A stretch of DNA of 45,149 nucleotides from Planctomycetota bacterium (GCA_026693065.1 JAPLNA010000025.1:1-45149), one strand, 5' to 3'; counted from the first letter of the stretch, positions 1-9,939 are shown. The notes: a model not told the origin generated them from the letters alone. Program-made: numbers and translations.

Positions 1-48
1 AGCCAGCGACAGATGAAGCGTAAGCGAATGGAGAAGAAGGAGAACTGA
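1..48 (+). CDS. 3' end of an unknown CDS (…SQRQMKRKRMEKKEN*)
   Basis: Open frame from the window edge to TGA at 46-48; basic tail; followed immediately by the SD and start of the next ORF. Too short to identify. Confidence 0.35.
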   Translation, partial: SQRQMKRKRMEKKEN

Positions 49-51
49 ACA

Positions 52-711
52 TTGACGCCCCGGGTGGTCCGGGGTACACATAGGCATGGGCGCTACGGTT
101 TTCGCCCGCCCAGCGCCACGGTTTTACTCCGCCGTTTACAGAAGTACAAATTGCACCCCGGCGGAGTATTGCGGTTCCGCCTGGAATACGACGAGACGAT
201 CCACAAGCACGAGAATCTGTTCGGGGTGTGGTTGGACGCGTCCTATTCCCTGCAACGGCTCAACCCCGCCGGGCTGGAGGTCGGCAGCAGGAACATTGAG
301 ATCCTGGTCGAGTACGATTCCCCGCCCTATCTGGCCCCGGATGGATCGACGCGTTGGCAGATCGACCGGCTGCGGGATGCCGCCGACTTCTGCCACATGC
401 AATTCATCCGCGACTGGTTTCCCAAGAATGTCGCGGACCTCAACGATGACAAGAGGGGCTTCAAAGAGACGCAGGCGACGGCTCCTCTGGACGGGAGCGC
501 GGTCACCAACAATGCCGTCCTCCATTACAGGCTCCAGGCCGTCGGCTCTGCCCCCGCCAAGGAGCGGCTCGCCATCTCCGTGCGTGACCTGTTCCGGAAG
601 AGACTCCTGGGGGAGGACATCGACAAGTTCCGAAAACGCCTGGTCACCTGGCCGGGATTCGCCGAAACACGAGACCCGGACATGGGAAGAAACCCGACCC
701 CCCCGGCATAG
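52..711 (+). CDS. Hypothetical protein, 219 aa
   Basis: ORF with TTG start preceded by AAGGAG; amino-acid composition looks like a real protein; no family recognised. Confidence 0.6.
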   Translation: MTPRVVRGTHRHGRYGFRPPSATVLLRRLQKYKLHPGGVLRFRLEYDETIHKHENLFGVWLDASYSLQRLNPAGLEVGSRNIEILVEYDSPPYLAPDGSTRWQIDRLRDAADFCHMQFIRDWFPKNVADLNDDKRGFKETQATAPLDGSAVTNNAVLHYRLQAVGSAPAKERLAISVRDLFRKRLLGEDIDKFRKRLVTWPGFAETRDPDMGRNPTPPA

Positions 712-754
712 GTCAATCGGCCGCTCATCCGCGCCTATGGCCCCCCGAACCCCC

Positions 755-2431
755 TCACGACATCAAATCCGCCTGCTGGGGATGAAGAATGTCGCGGAGT
801 TTGGAGAGGGCTTGGATCTCGATCTGGCGGACGCGCTCTTTGGAGATGCCCAGGCTGCGGCCGAGTTGTTCGAGGGTTTTGTGGGGCTGGCCCTGGTCCA
901 GGCCGTAGTGGTCGACGAGGATGGAACGTTCCATGGAGGACAGTTGGGCCAGGACCGAGTCGATGCTCTCGCGGAGCTCGGAGAGGCTGACCTCGGCGGA
1001 GTCGTAGGTGCGGAGGCCCGCGGCGATGTCGAGCACCTCCTCGTGCCCGGTCGAGTAGCGGTCCATCACGTACCGCTCGCGGGGGACGGAGCGGGCGAAG
1101 TTGCGGATGATGGCCCAGGAGGCGTAGGTGCTGAAGCGGTTGCCGCGGGAATAGTCGAATTTTTCGACGGCCTTCATGAGCGACACGTTGCCGTCGCTGA
1201 TGAGCTCGAAGAGCGTCTGCACCCCGCCGACGTGCTTCTTGGCGATCGAGACGACCAGGCGCAGGTTGGCGCGGATGATCTGGTTCTTGACGACGTTGGC
1301 CTGGACGAGGCACTTCTCGATCTGCTTGAGCTTGCCCGTGCGGACGTGGGCGGGGTCGATCTCCTGGCGGAGTTTGTCGCTGCGGTACTTGAGGTAGTTG
1401 TACTTTCGGAAGAGGGCGCGCTCGGCCTCGGGGTTCAGCAGGGGCATCTCATAGAGGGCCTGGAGGTAGGCCGGCAGGCCCACCGGGGGCTTGGGCGGCT
1501 TGGCGCCGGCGCGGGGGGGCCATTCGGCGGCCGGGTCGTTCAGGATCGCGTCGGAGGCGTTCGGCAGGTCGAATTCAGGATTGTGAATATACGTGATCGG
1601 GCGGCTCATGAGCTGCTGCGCCCGCATTTCGTTCACGATGCGGTAGATGCTGCCCCGCGTCCGCCTGCACCGCTGGGCCAGGGACTGGACGGACACCCCG
1701 CGGAGGAAGGCGCGGTAGATGGAGGCCTTCTCCTCTTCGTCGATCTGGGAGAGCAGGTGGGGAAAGATGGCCTGCTCGGGGTTCTCGATATCGTGTCGGC
1801 GGAGGGTGTAGCGGATGGTTTCGACGGCCCGGCCGGTGTGGGCGGCGAGGCGGCGGGCGACGTCGCTGAGGCGGGCCCCGGCCGAGTCGACCATGCGCCG
1901 GGCGCGGCGGATGACGGCGTCCTTTTCCTCGGCGGTCATCTGGGTGAACTGGGAGGAGCGATTGATTTCCTGGCTGCGGGCGGCGACGAAGCGGCGGACG
2001 GAGCTCTCGAGGAAGGCCACGCGCCTCTTGCCGTCAGGGAAGAGCAGGCGGCGTGCGACGAGCCCGCGGTCGCGCCACCGCTGGATGGTCTTGCCCGAGA
2101 CGTTGAACCGCCGGGTGAGGGCGTCCAGGTCGTGCAGGGGTTCGTCGTAGTCGGTGCTGGCCAACTCGAAGCTGTCGCACAGGTCCAGGATCAGGGCGGG
2201 CAGGTCTCGCTTGAGGCTCGCGCCGCTCAGGAGGGAATCGGGCAGCCCGTTGTTGCCGGGGTGGTATCCCGTCAGGCGGAAGACGATGAATTCGTAGGGA
2301 TACTCGCGGGTGTCGACGAGGACTTCGAGGAGGGCTTCCGCCGAGTCAATATAGCCCTTACGTAACCGAACCAGACCCGCGCCCAGCTCGGCTGCCAGCT
2401 CCGCCATGACTTTGTTGGCGTAGGCACGCAT
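755..2431 (-). CDS. Sigma-70 family RNA polymerase sigma factor with long N-terminal extension containing HTH-like segments
   Basis: Region 2 (NLRLVVSIAKKHVGG..LFELISDGNVSLMKAVEKFDYSRGNRFSTYASWAIIRNFAR) and region 4.2 (LGRSLGISKERVRQIEIQALSKLRDIL); MerR-like HTH (RRFNVSGKTIQRWRDRGLVARRLLFPDGKRRVAF). Start chosen at internal Met (MRAYANKV). Confidence 0.85.
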   Translation of the reverse strand: MRAYANKVMAELAAELGAGLVRLRKGYIDSAEALLEVLVDTREYPYEFIVFRLTGYHPGNNGLPDSLLSGASLKRDLPALILDLCDSFELASTDYDEPLHDLDALTRRFNVSGKTIQRWRDRGLVARRLLFPDGKRRVAFLESSVRRFVAARSQEINRSSQFTQMTAEEKDAVIRRARRMVDSAGARLSDVARRLAAHTGRAVETIRYTLRRHDIENPEQAIFPHLLSQIDEEEKASIYRAFLRGVSVQSLAQRCRRTRGSIYRIVNEMRAQQLMSRPITYIHNPEFDLPNASDAILNDPAAEWPPRAGAKPPKPPVGLPAYLQALYEMPLLNPEAERALFRKYNYLKYRSDKLRQEIDPAHVRTGKLKQIEKCLVQANVVKNQIIRANLRLVVSIAKKHVGGVQTLFELISDGNVSLMKAVEKFDYSRGNRFSTYASWAIIRNFARSVPRERYVMDRYSTGHEEVLDIAAGLRTYDSAEVSLSELRESIDSVLAQLSSMERSILVDHYGLDQGQPHKTLEQLGRSLGISKERVRQIEIQALSKLRDILHPQQADLMS

Positions 2432-2646
2432 GGCATGTATGGTAGGCAAGGCACGCGCCCCCATGTCGGCGTGTGCCGGAGTTCTCCACCTGTGATAGTA
2501 TCCCCGAGGGCCGAAAAGCACGCAAGAGGAATATCGCCCGGGCGGAAAAAAATGCAGAATTTTCGGCCGGTGGGGGCTCAGGTATCGTCCTGACATGTCC
2601 GCCGCCGGGGGGGGGCCGGAAGGGGCCCGGGCCGGCGAGGCGGGGG

Positions 2647-4686
2647 TTACTTGATCGCCTTGAGCCTCTCCCGCAGAAGCAGGGCGGGGGCGAGGAAAGG
2701 CGACTCGGTGCGGTCTTCATTTCCGCCGGCCCCCTTCAGGGCGTTGTTGACGGCGGCGGCGGCGGCGTCGCGGGCCTTGTTCATGCCATCGGTGTTCTGC
2801 TTGGCGAGGTCGCCCTCGAGGGCCTGCCGCCCGGCCCGCAGTTGGTAGGCCTTTTCCCAGGCGAGCCCGGCCAGGGTGTAGCCGGCCCATCGCACCTTGG
2901 TTTCGGTGGTGGCCTGGACGGCCTGGTCGAACCGCGCGGCGGCCTCTTCGCACTGCTTGGCCGCCTGATCCCGCCATTCGTTGGCGCCCGCAAGGGCCTG
3001 GTCGTCGGCCGGGGCGCTGGCCGGGCTACTGGCCGGGCTGCTGGCCGGCACGTGAGCGACAGCCGCCTCGGGGGTCAGCGAGTCCTTGGCCATCCGCTCG
3101 AGGTTCTTAGCCGGCTCGCTGTCGGGCAAGAGCTGGTTGACGCGGTCCCTGAGGGCCCGAACCTGCTCGGCCAGGAGGATGCCCTCGAGGGCCAGCGAGG
3201 CCTTAGCCATCCGGGCGACGCCCTGGTCGAGGTTGGCCTGAGCCTTCATCTGCCCATCGGCGTCTTCGCCGTCGGCGGGGATCGCGGCGTCCAAGGCCTT
3301 CTGGGCCTCGACGAGGGCCTCGCGGGCCTGGCCTTGGGCGACCATCACGCCGGCGACGAACACGGCCGGCCCGGCGTTCGCGGGGGCCTGCTTGACCGCC
3401 GGCGCCACGGGGGCCGGCGCCGAGGCCGGTTCGGACGTCGCCGCGGCGGCCGGGGCTTTCTCGGGCGCCGCGGCTTCGGCACGCTTCTCCGACGCCGGCA
3501 CCACGGGGTGTTCCTTGTCGCTCAGCCAGCCGGCCGCGTCGGCCAGCACCGTCGCCAGCTCGGCCTGCCGGTCCTTGGTCTGGGCGGCGAGCTCGGCGAG
3601 TCGCTTGTCGGCACTGGCCACGGCCTCGTCGCGCTGGGCCTGGGTCGTCAGGTCCCGCGCCAGGTCGGCGGCCACGCCGGCCTCTTGGATCTTCAGTTCG
3701 GCAATCTCGTTTTGTGCGTAGGCGAGTTTCGTTTCGAGTGCTTCGGCGTCGACGATGGACTTGCTGGCGGCCTTGTCCTTCTCGATGGCCTTGAGGGTGG
3801 TTTCGGCGGCCCCCTGCCCTGTCCCGGCAGCGCCGGCGGCCTTCTCCTCGTTGGCCTCTTTCCGCAGCCTGTCGCCGGTTTCCTGGGCGTCCTTGACCTG
3901 CTGCCGCAGCGTGGCGGCGGCAGACTCGGCGGCTTCCCGCTTGGTCTTCAGGTCTTCCTGGAGGGTCTTGGAGTCCGCGTTCAACTTCGGGTCCACGCCC
4001 TTGGCGATCTTGTCCTTGTACTGGCGGTAGTAGTCGGCTTGCTCGAGTTGCCAGGCGATGGCGTCGAGGCAAGCGGCGGCCTGGGCGAGCTGCCCGCGGA
4101 GTTCAACCCCCGCCAGCGCCGCCTGCCGGGCGTATCCCCGCCCCGTCAGCAGCCAGGCCATCCCCAGTTTCGCCTTCGCCAGGGCCACCGTCTTGGGGGT
4201 GCCCTTAGCCTCGTTGGCGTCCAGGGCGGCCTGCAGTTGCGTCCGGGCGGCGGCCAGCTTCGTCATGGCCGCGGGGTTCACGGTCGGGGCGGTCATCAGG
4301 CGATACGGCATCTTGCCGGCCTCGATGAACCCCTTCCACTTGGCATCCTGGGCCGTCCGCTGCTCCTCGGTCAACTGCGAGGCAAGCAGGTAGGGGATCG
4401 GGTCTTCGGGAAGGGCGGCGGGCAGGTCCTTGGCCCACGGGCCATGTTTGGGCGAGCCGTCCTTCGGGAGGAACTCGGAGGTCGGGTTGCCCAGAAGGCT
4501 CTCGGCGGCGGCGAGATTCTTGCCGGCCTGGTCGACGGCACTCATCAGGGCCTTGTCGGCAAGGCGGCTGGAGTTCTCCGGCCAGAATCGCAGGCCGGCC
4601 AATACGACCAGGGCCACGGCGACGCTGACGGCCACCACGATGATCGCCTTCTTGTTCTCCACGGCGCACTCCTTGTTCGCCCGCAT
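2647..4686 (-). CDS. Membrane-anchored Ala-rich coiled-coil protein, 679 aa
   Basis: N-terminal TM (KKAIIVVAVSVAVALVVLAGL) then long A/E/K/Q-rich helical sequence. Confidence 0.65.
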   Translation of the reverse strand: MRANKECAVENKKAIIVVAVSVAVALVVLAGLRFWPENSSRLADKALMSAVDQAGKNLAAAESLLGNPTSEFLPKDGSPKHGPWAKDLPAALPEDPIPYLLASQLTEEQRTAQDAKWKGFIEAGKMPYRLMTAPTVNPAAMTKLAAARTQLQAALDANEAKGTPKTVALAKAKLGMAWLLTGRGYARQAALAGVELRGQLAQAAACLDAIAWQLEQADYYRQYKDKIAKGVDPKLNADSKTLQEDLKTKREAAESAAATLRQQVKDAQETGDRLRKEANEEKAAGAAGTGQGAAETTLKAIEKDKAASKSIVDAEALETKLAYAQNEIAELKIQEAGVAADLARDLTTQAQRDEAVASADKRLAELAAQTKDRQAELATVLADAAGWLSDKEHPVVPASEKRAEAAAPEKAPAAAATSEPASAPAPVAPAVKQAPANAGPAVFVAGVMVAQGQAREALVEAQKALDAAIPADGEDADGQMKAQANLDQGVARMAKASLALEGILLAEQVRALRDRVNQLLPDSEPAKNLERMAKDSLTPEAAVAHVPASSPASSPASAPADDQALAGANEWRDQAAKQCEEAAARFDQAVQATTETKVRWAGYTLAGLAWEKAYQLRAGRQALEGDLAKQNTDGMNKARDAAAAAVNNALKGAGGNEDRTESPFLAPALLLRERLKAIK

Positions 4687-4798
4687 CGGGCAGGGATATC
4701 GGGCGGGGCCCGGCCTTCCGTGCCGCCCCGCCGCTACGTGTTCTTACCACGATCGCATTCGGTTTGCAAGTCTCACAATGCCATCCGTCGGCGGCATC

Positions 4799-5293
4799 TC
4801 AGGCGGCCTCGGGGGGCGCGGGCGGGAAGACCGCCGCCAGAAGCTTCACCGCCCGCTCAATCACGGGCATGCTCACTCCCCCCTGCGCCATCGGACAGGC
4901 CAGCACCAGCACCTGGCGTCGGGCCCCGATGCTGCCTCCGCCCCGCCCGAAGTCGTCCAGCTCGCCGGCCAACGCCACCACGTACGACCGCGCCTCCCGC
5001 GCCGGGCCGTGACCGCCTTCGCAGTGAAAGTCAAACGTCCGGAACGGCCAGCCCCCCACCGTCCCCGTCGTGACGTTCCGCACGCGCGGGCTGTGCCCGA
5101 TGCCGAAGAAAACGAAATCGCCCAGCCGTCCGGGCAGATCGAGGGAGTCTTCCTTCTCGAAGCGGAACCCCAGGTCGAGGGCCTGTCGGACCAGGCGGCG
5201 TGCGCGGCGAGACTGTGCCAGCCCGAGCCCGACGAAATACGCCACCGCTCCCGCCAGAACGGTCCCCAGCAGCCATGGCCAAGTGTTCTCCAC
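4799..5293 (-). CDS. Hypothetical membrane-anchored protein, 164 aa
   Basis: N-terminal hydrophobic helix (WLLGTVLAGAVAYFVGLGLA); co-oriented with neighbours. Confidence 0.6.
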   Translation of the reverse strand: MENTWPWLLGTVLAGAVAYFVGLGLAQSRRARRLVRQALDLGFRFEKEDSLDLPGRLGDFVFFGIGHSPRVRNVTTGTVGGWPFRTFDFHCEGGHGPAREARSYVVALAGELDDFGRGGGSIGARRQVLVLACPMAQGGVSMPVIERAVKLLAAVFPPAPPEAA

Positions 5294-5335
5294 GTCTCGC
5301 CCTATCTGGCAGAAGGAATCGCCCTCGCCGGGGCG

Positions 5336-6682
5336 TCAGGGAGCGCCGCTCGCGGCGCCGGGGTCGGCGGGCTTTTCCGGGGGCGCCGGGGCGCCCGTGT
5401 CGGGGCCCGGCTCGGGCTGGGTCTCGGGGACCTTGTCGGACCCATCGTCCTTCGTGTCGCCGCCGCTGCCCCCCAGGGGCTTGGCCGGCTGAAGAACGCC
5501 CTCCAGCGAGCCGCCGAAATCCAACTTCACCCCTTCCGGGGCCGTATAGTCCAGCGACAGGTCGCCGCGATCCTTCCGCAGCGAACTGATCCACCGCAGC
5601 ACGTCCTGGTACGCCCCGTCGCCCGTGTTCTTGTACAACGGGAGCCAGCCCTTGACCTTCGCGTGCCGCAACTGCCCGTCCTTGGGCGGCAAATCGTTGG
5701 GAAGCCCGTATTGCAGCAGCAGCGACCGCTCCGGCTCGTTCCGGTCGATCAGCCGATCGCCGGTTTTGCCGACCATGCCGTCCAGCAGGATGAAGTTCGT
5801 GTACGCCGCCGCCGCCCCGGCGTCGGGACGATTGACCAGCCGGATGACGCCGTTGAGTTTCGCTCCGCCGTGGCACTCACGGCTGCCGCATCGGAGGGCC
5901 ACCCGCGTCCAGACCTTCTCTCGCATCCGCACGATGACCCGGGGGTCGCTCTTGACGGCGACGTCCTTCAGGATGTCGGCGGCGTCGGCGGTGCCGGCGA
6001 CGGCGTCGCGGATCCGGACGGCCCTGGCGGCCGGCGTCAGGGCCTGGAACCGCTGCAAGGCCTTGGCGTCATCGGCGATCTCCTTGCCCAAGGGCGTCTT
6101 GAGGAACCGCTTGACGACGTCGTTGCTGAACACGATGGGCAACTGGTTCTCGTCGGAGGTCAACTCGGAGAGCCTGATCTTCTGAATATCCCCCGGGCCC
6201 GCCAGGGCAATCTCGCCCGGCTTGACCGCCGGTGGCTCGTCCGGCCCGGTCGTGCCCTCCTTGGGACCGACCGAGCCCGTGCCGGTTCCGGCCGTCAGAA
6301 GCTCCAGGAGCTTCTTCGCCTTGGCGTGGTCCTTGTCGATGTCCAGCGCCTCGCGGACTTCCTTCTCGGCGACGCTGAGCTGGTTGCGATCGTAGGCCCA
6401 TTGGCCCACTTTGACGTGGTCGTCGGCGCTCTTGGCGTCGATACCCGCGAGCTTCTGCTTGTACTCCTCCGAGAAGCTCATCACGTCGGTGACCTTGGCG
6501 ACGTCGTCCCTGCTGATCTCCCGCGAGCCGTACTTGCTCTTGACGAGATACCCCCCGGCCGTCTCGCTGACGTCCCCCGTAACGGTCGAACCGTCCTTGA
6601 GGACCAGGGTCTTCATCGCCGCCGGCGCCCACGCGGCGGAAGCCAGAACGATCACGACGCCCATCAACACTCTACCGGCCAT
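5336..6682 (-). CDS. Exported protein with cytochrome c-like CX4CH motif
   Basis: Signal-like N-terminus at internal Met (MAGRVLMGVVIVLASAAWAPAA); RCGSRECHGG motif; C-terminal segment resembles planctomycete cytochrome-like domains. Confidence 0.6.
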   Translation of the reverse strand: MAGRVLMGVVIVLASAAWAPAAMKTLVLKDGSTVTGDVSETAGGYLVKSKYGSREISRDDVAKVTDVMSFSEEYKQKLAGIDAKSADDHVKVGQWAYDRNQLSVAEKEVREALDIDKDHAKAKKLLELLTAGTGTGSVGPKEGTTGPDEPPAVKPGEIALAGPGDIQKIRLSELTSDENQLPIVFSNDVVKRFLKTPLGKEIADDAKALQRFQALTPAARAVRIRDAVAGTADAADILKDVAVKSDPRVIVRMREKVWTRVALRCGSRECHGGAKLNGVIRLVNRPDAGAAAAYTNFILLDGMVGKTGDRLIDRNEPERSLLLQYGLPNDLPPKDGQLRHAKVKGWLPLYKNTGDGAYQDVLRWISSLRKDRGDLSLDYTAPEGVKLDFGGSLEGVLQPAKPLGGSGGDTKDDGSDKVPETQPEPGPDTGAPAPPEKPADPGAASGAP

Positions 6683-6788
6683 AGTACACCTCGCATTGCA
6701 GAGACTGGGATATCTCTCTATGAGTCGGCCATTCGCGCCGGGCCCATCGAGCAAATCTTTCGCATGCTCCCGTGGGCCCACAGGGCAC

Positions 6789-6862
6789 AGGCGGCGGTGG
6801 GATTCGAACCCACGTATAACGGATTTGCAATCCGTCGCCTTGGTCCGCTTGGCTACGCCGCC
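6789..6862 (-). tRNA. tRNA-Cys (GCA)
   Basis: Cloverleaf on minus strand: GGCGGCG…acgga-TTGCAAA-tccgt…GGTTCGAATCC…CGCCGCC-T; discriminator U. Confidence 0.95.
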
Positions 6863-6946
6863 GGATCGGCCAGAGAACTATACTCCCCCCGCCCCGGGCG
6901 GTCAACCCTCCGCCCCGCGCCGGCGGAGGAAAACCTCACCGCCCCC

Positions 6947-8089
6947 TCAACCGGGCTTCTTCCCGGACAGTTTGGCCAACGCCCCCTTGGCCTCCTCGAC
7001 GATGTCCTTGGCGGACTTGTACGCCGGGTCCGTCGTCACCTTCTCGTAGGCCTTCTCCGCCGCCTGGGTGTTGCCCAGAAGTTCATTCACACGGCCGGCA
7101 TACAGAAGGGCCTCGGCGGCGACGGGGGCCTTCGTGGCGGCCACCTTGGCCCGCATGAAACTCACCCCCGCCTGCACCAGCAGACCCTTCCGCGCGTCGG
7201 CGTCGGTCTTCTCCGACATCGGAAGGGCCTGGTACAGCCTGGCCTTGCCGATCAGCACCAGCGTCGGGCCCACTTCCGCGGCAATGCACTGGGGCAGGCT
7301 GTCCGTAAGACGGGCCGCCTGCTCGGCCAGAACCGCGGGCTTCTGCCCCGCCCGGATCAACCCGCCCGCCCCCGCCGAAGATGCCGTCCGCGCCGCTTCG
7401 CCGCTCTCGACGGAGGAAGCGGTCACTTTGCTCGGGTCGCCCTCCGTGCCGGCCCGGGGGGGAACGGCCCCCGCGAGCGTCGCGGCGATCTTGTCGGCCT
7501 TGTCGTCCTGCCCTTCCCGACGGTACAACTGCATCAGCAGCTCACGGGCTTTCGTCCGGACCACGTTGCTCTTGATCTCCCCCATTCGGCTCTCGAGGGC
7601 GCTGATGGCCTGCGCGTTCCGCTCGTCGCCCTTGTCGGCCAGTTCGTGCGGCATGAGGGTGATCACCGCCGGCGACGTGTCCGTCGCCACGATGTCCAGC
7701 CACGTCGAAACCGCCGACGCGATCGACTTGTCCTTGCCCAGGGCCTCCACCTTGCGATACCGCGCCAGTTGCGCCAGCCACGCCGGGGTGTCCCCGTTCG
7801 AGATCACGCCGTCGTACAGGCCCGTCGCGTCAGCGACCTTGTCGCCGGCGCGGAGTTCCTCGGCCTTGTTGAAGGAGTCCTGCCCGTCGATGGCGATCTG
7901 CACGACGTCCTTCAGCGAGCGGGTTCGTTCCTGGGCGGAGGCGTTGGTATAGGTCAGATCGCCGTCTTTGAACCCGGTGATGCGGTCGACCGAGATGACC
8001 ATATTCCGGCTCAAGACGATCTTGTCCGCCGCCGCCGCGCCCGCCAGCACGCCCACAAGAACCGACACCGTCACTATTCGTCGTCGCAT
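6947..8089 (-). CDS. Exported repeat/TPR-like protein, 380 aa
   Basis: Signal peptide (MRRRIVTVSVLVGVLAGAAAA), helical repeat-like C-terminus (AAEALLYAGRVNELLGNTQAAEKAYEKV). Confidence 0.6.
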   Translation of the reverse strand: MRRRIVTVSVLVGVLAGAAAADKIVLSRNMVISVDRITGFKDGDLTYTNASAQERTRSLKDVVQIAIDGQDSFNKAEELRAGDKVADATGLYDGVISNGDTPAWLAQLARYRKVEALGKDKSIASAVSTWLDIVATDTSPAVITLMPHELADKGDERNAQAISALESRMGEIKSNVVRTKARELLMQLYRREGQDDKADKIAATLAGAVPPRAGTEGDPSKVTASSVESGEAARTASSAGAGGLIRAGQKPAVLAEQAARLTDSLPQCIAAEVGPTLVLIGKARLYQALPMSEKTDADARKGLLVQAGVSFMRAKVAATKAPVAAEALLYAGRVNELLGNTQAAEKAYEKVTTDPAYKSAKDIVEEAKGALAKLSGKKPG

Positions 8090-8192
8090 GCGTGTTCTCC
8101 CGCGCCGGGCCTTGTTGGCTAGCCGCCCGGGGCCTCGTTAGAGACTCCAACCCGTATTCTGACAGAACCCGTCGGTTAAGGCAACCCTATCT

Positions 8193-8198
8193 ATTATA
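8193..8198 (-). promoter_or_regulatory. Candidate -10 box (TATAAT) for the gene ending at 6947
   Basis: Exact TATAAT on minus strand upstream of 8089; no clear -35 box. Confidence 0.3.
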
Positions 8199-8213
8199 CG
8201 CGGCGAGGGTTCC

Positions 8214-8242
8214 TTGACGAGTGTCCCCGGGTGCATTAGAGT
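8214..8242 (+). promoter_or_regulatory. Candidate sigma-70 promoter for tRNA-Leu
   Basis: TTGACG-17 bp-TAGAGT, 24 bp upstream of the tRNA. Confidence 0.5.
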
Positions 8243-8265
8243 GGATTCTTCAGGCGGCGCCTCCG

Positions 8266-8347
8266 GCGAGGGTGGCGGAATTGGCAGACGCGCCAGGTTT
8301 AGGTCCTGGTCCCGAAAGGGGTATGGGTTCGAGTCCCGTCCCTCGCA
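8266..8347 (+). tRNA. tRNA-Leu (TAG)
   Basis: GCGAGGG acceptor, class II variable arm, anticodon loop ccagg-TTTAGGT-cctgg, TTCGAGTCC T-loop. Confidence 0.95.
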
Positions 8348-8389
8348 TGGCGGCCCGGGGGGTTCAGGCCTCCCCCCGCCGGCCGCCAC

Positions 8390-9939
8390 TCAGGGGCGAA
8401 TCTGCTGCTTCAACGCCTGGCGGTCTTTCCGCACCGCGTACCGCGTCTGCAGGCTCAGCAGCGAAACGTACAGGAACCCGAACGTGAACATCGCCAGGAA
8501 CGGCGCCCACAGGATCGTTCGCCCCCCGCCGGCCACGCTGAGCACCAGGCACACCAGCATGTAGATCGCGAAGGCGATCTCCACGACGGGAACGTAGTCG
8601 AACCGTTTCTTCTTCCGGGGCAGGTGAACGTCCGGCGAGGGCACGGTCCGCGCGTCCCCGTACTTGGGCGTCCGCACGAATTCCGTCTTCTTGCCGAACA
8701 ACGCCTCGAGGATCGCCTTGGTGTTCGATACGCACAACCCCACGCCCAGGGCCATCAGCATCGGCATGAACTTGAGGATCGTCCGCCAGTCGCCGAACAA
8801 CTCGATCTGGCTGGCGGCGTAGAACAGCATCGCCGACATCGTCGCCAGGGCGAAGATCGCCACGTCGAAGACGCTCTGCCCCACCGTGCCGGGGGCGTAG
8901 GGCAGCAGGCGGGTGTACATCGCCGGCAGGATCATCGTCATCAGCATCAGCACGTAAATGTGCACGGAGAAGCCCGTCAGGTGGAAGAACGCCTCGATCT
9001 TGACCTTCAGGGGCAGCTTGGCCAGCATGACCTTCGGCAGCATCTTCAGGGCCGTCTGGGCCCCACCCTTCGTCCAGCGGAACTGCTGGGCCTTGAACGC
9101 GTGAACTGCTGGGCCTTGAAGGCGTTCATCTCCGGGGGCAACTCCGCCGGGGCCGTTACGTCAGGCAGGAACACGAACTTCCACCCCTTCATCTGCGCCC
9201 GGTACGACAGGTCCAGGTCTGCCGTCAGCGTGTCGTGGTGCCAGCCGCCGGCGTCGGCGATGGCGCTCTTGCGCCACGTGCCCGCCGTCCCGTTGAAGCT
9301 CATGAACCGGTCGCTCCGGTTCCTCGCCACGTGCTCGATCGCAAAGTGGCCGTCCAGATAAATCGCCTGCGATTGCGTCAGCAGGCTGTCGTACCGGTTG
9401 ATGTGCTCCCAGCGGGTCTGCACCACGCAGACCTTCGGGTTGGTGAAGTGGTGAATGGACCGCATCAGGATGTCCGGGGCGGGCACGAAGTCGGCGTCGA
9501 AGATCATCACGAACTCGCCCTTGGCGCTCTTGAGCCCGTTCTCCATCGCCCCGGCCTTGTAGCCCGACCGGTCCGTGCGGTGAATGTGCTCGACGTCAAA
9601 GCCGTGGGCCCGGGCCTCTTCGCACGCGGCCGCGGCGATCTGAACCGTGTCGTCCGTGCTGTCGTCCAGCACCTGGATCTGCAGTTTCTCTCGCGGGTAG
9701 TCGATCTGGCAGGCCTTCTCGATGATCCGTTTGGCCACGTACTGCTCGTTGAACATCGGCAGTTGGATCGTCACGAGGGGCAGTTGGTCGAACTTCCCGG
9801 GCGCCAGAGGGACGTTCTTGCGGTGCCGGTAGTACAGGTACACGATGATGTAGCGGTGAAGCCCGTACATCGACACCATCACCATCGCGAAGGTGTAGAC
9901 CGACATGAACATCACGTGAAAGAAGCTGGTCCAGTCCAT
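8390..9939 (-). pseudogene. Processive GT2 (BcsA/CslA-like) membrane glycosyltransferase, split by frameshift
   Basis: Two same-strand ORFs (9046-9978 and 8390-9043) form one GT2: QLPMFNE…DDSTDDT…FDADFVP…TADLDLSYRAQMKGW…QQF|RW, then C-terminal TM region. Frame broken by a 23-bp tandem duplication near 9080-9126. Confidence 0.8.
9085..9126. repeat. 23-bp imperfect tandem duplication within GT2 gene
   Basis: GAACTGCTGGGCCTTGAA(C)GCGT directly followed by GAACTGCTGGGCCTTGAA(G)GCGT. Confidence 0.85.

Noticed and set aside
86-2365. 759-aa plus-strand ORF
   Set aside because: Antisense shadow of the sigma-factor gene in high-GC DNA; low-complexity composition and no recognisable domain.
2473-5073. 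866-aa plus-strand ORF
   Set aside because: G/L/R-rich antisense shadow of the coiled-coil protein gene (2647-4686).
4430-8122. 1230-aa plus-strand ORF
   Set aside because: Runs antisense through several minus-strand genes and the tRNA-Cys; composition typical of spurious high-GC ORFs.
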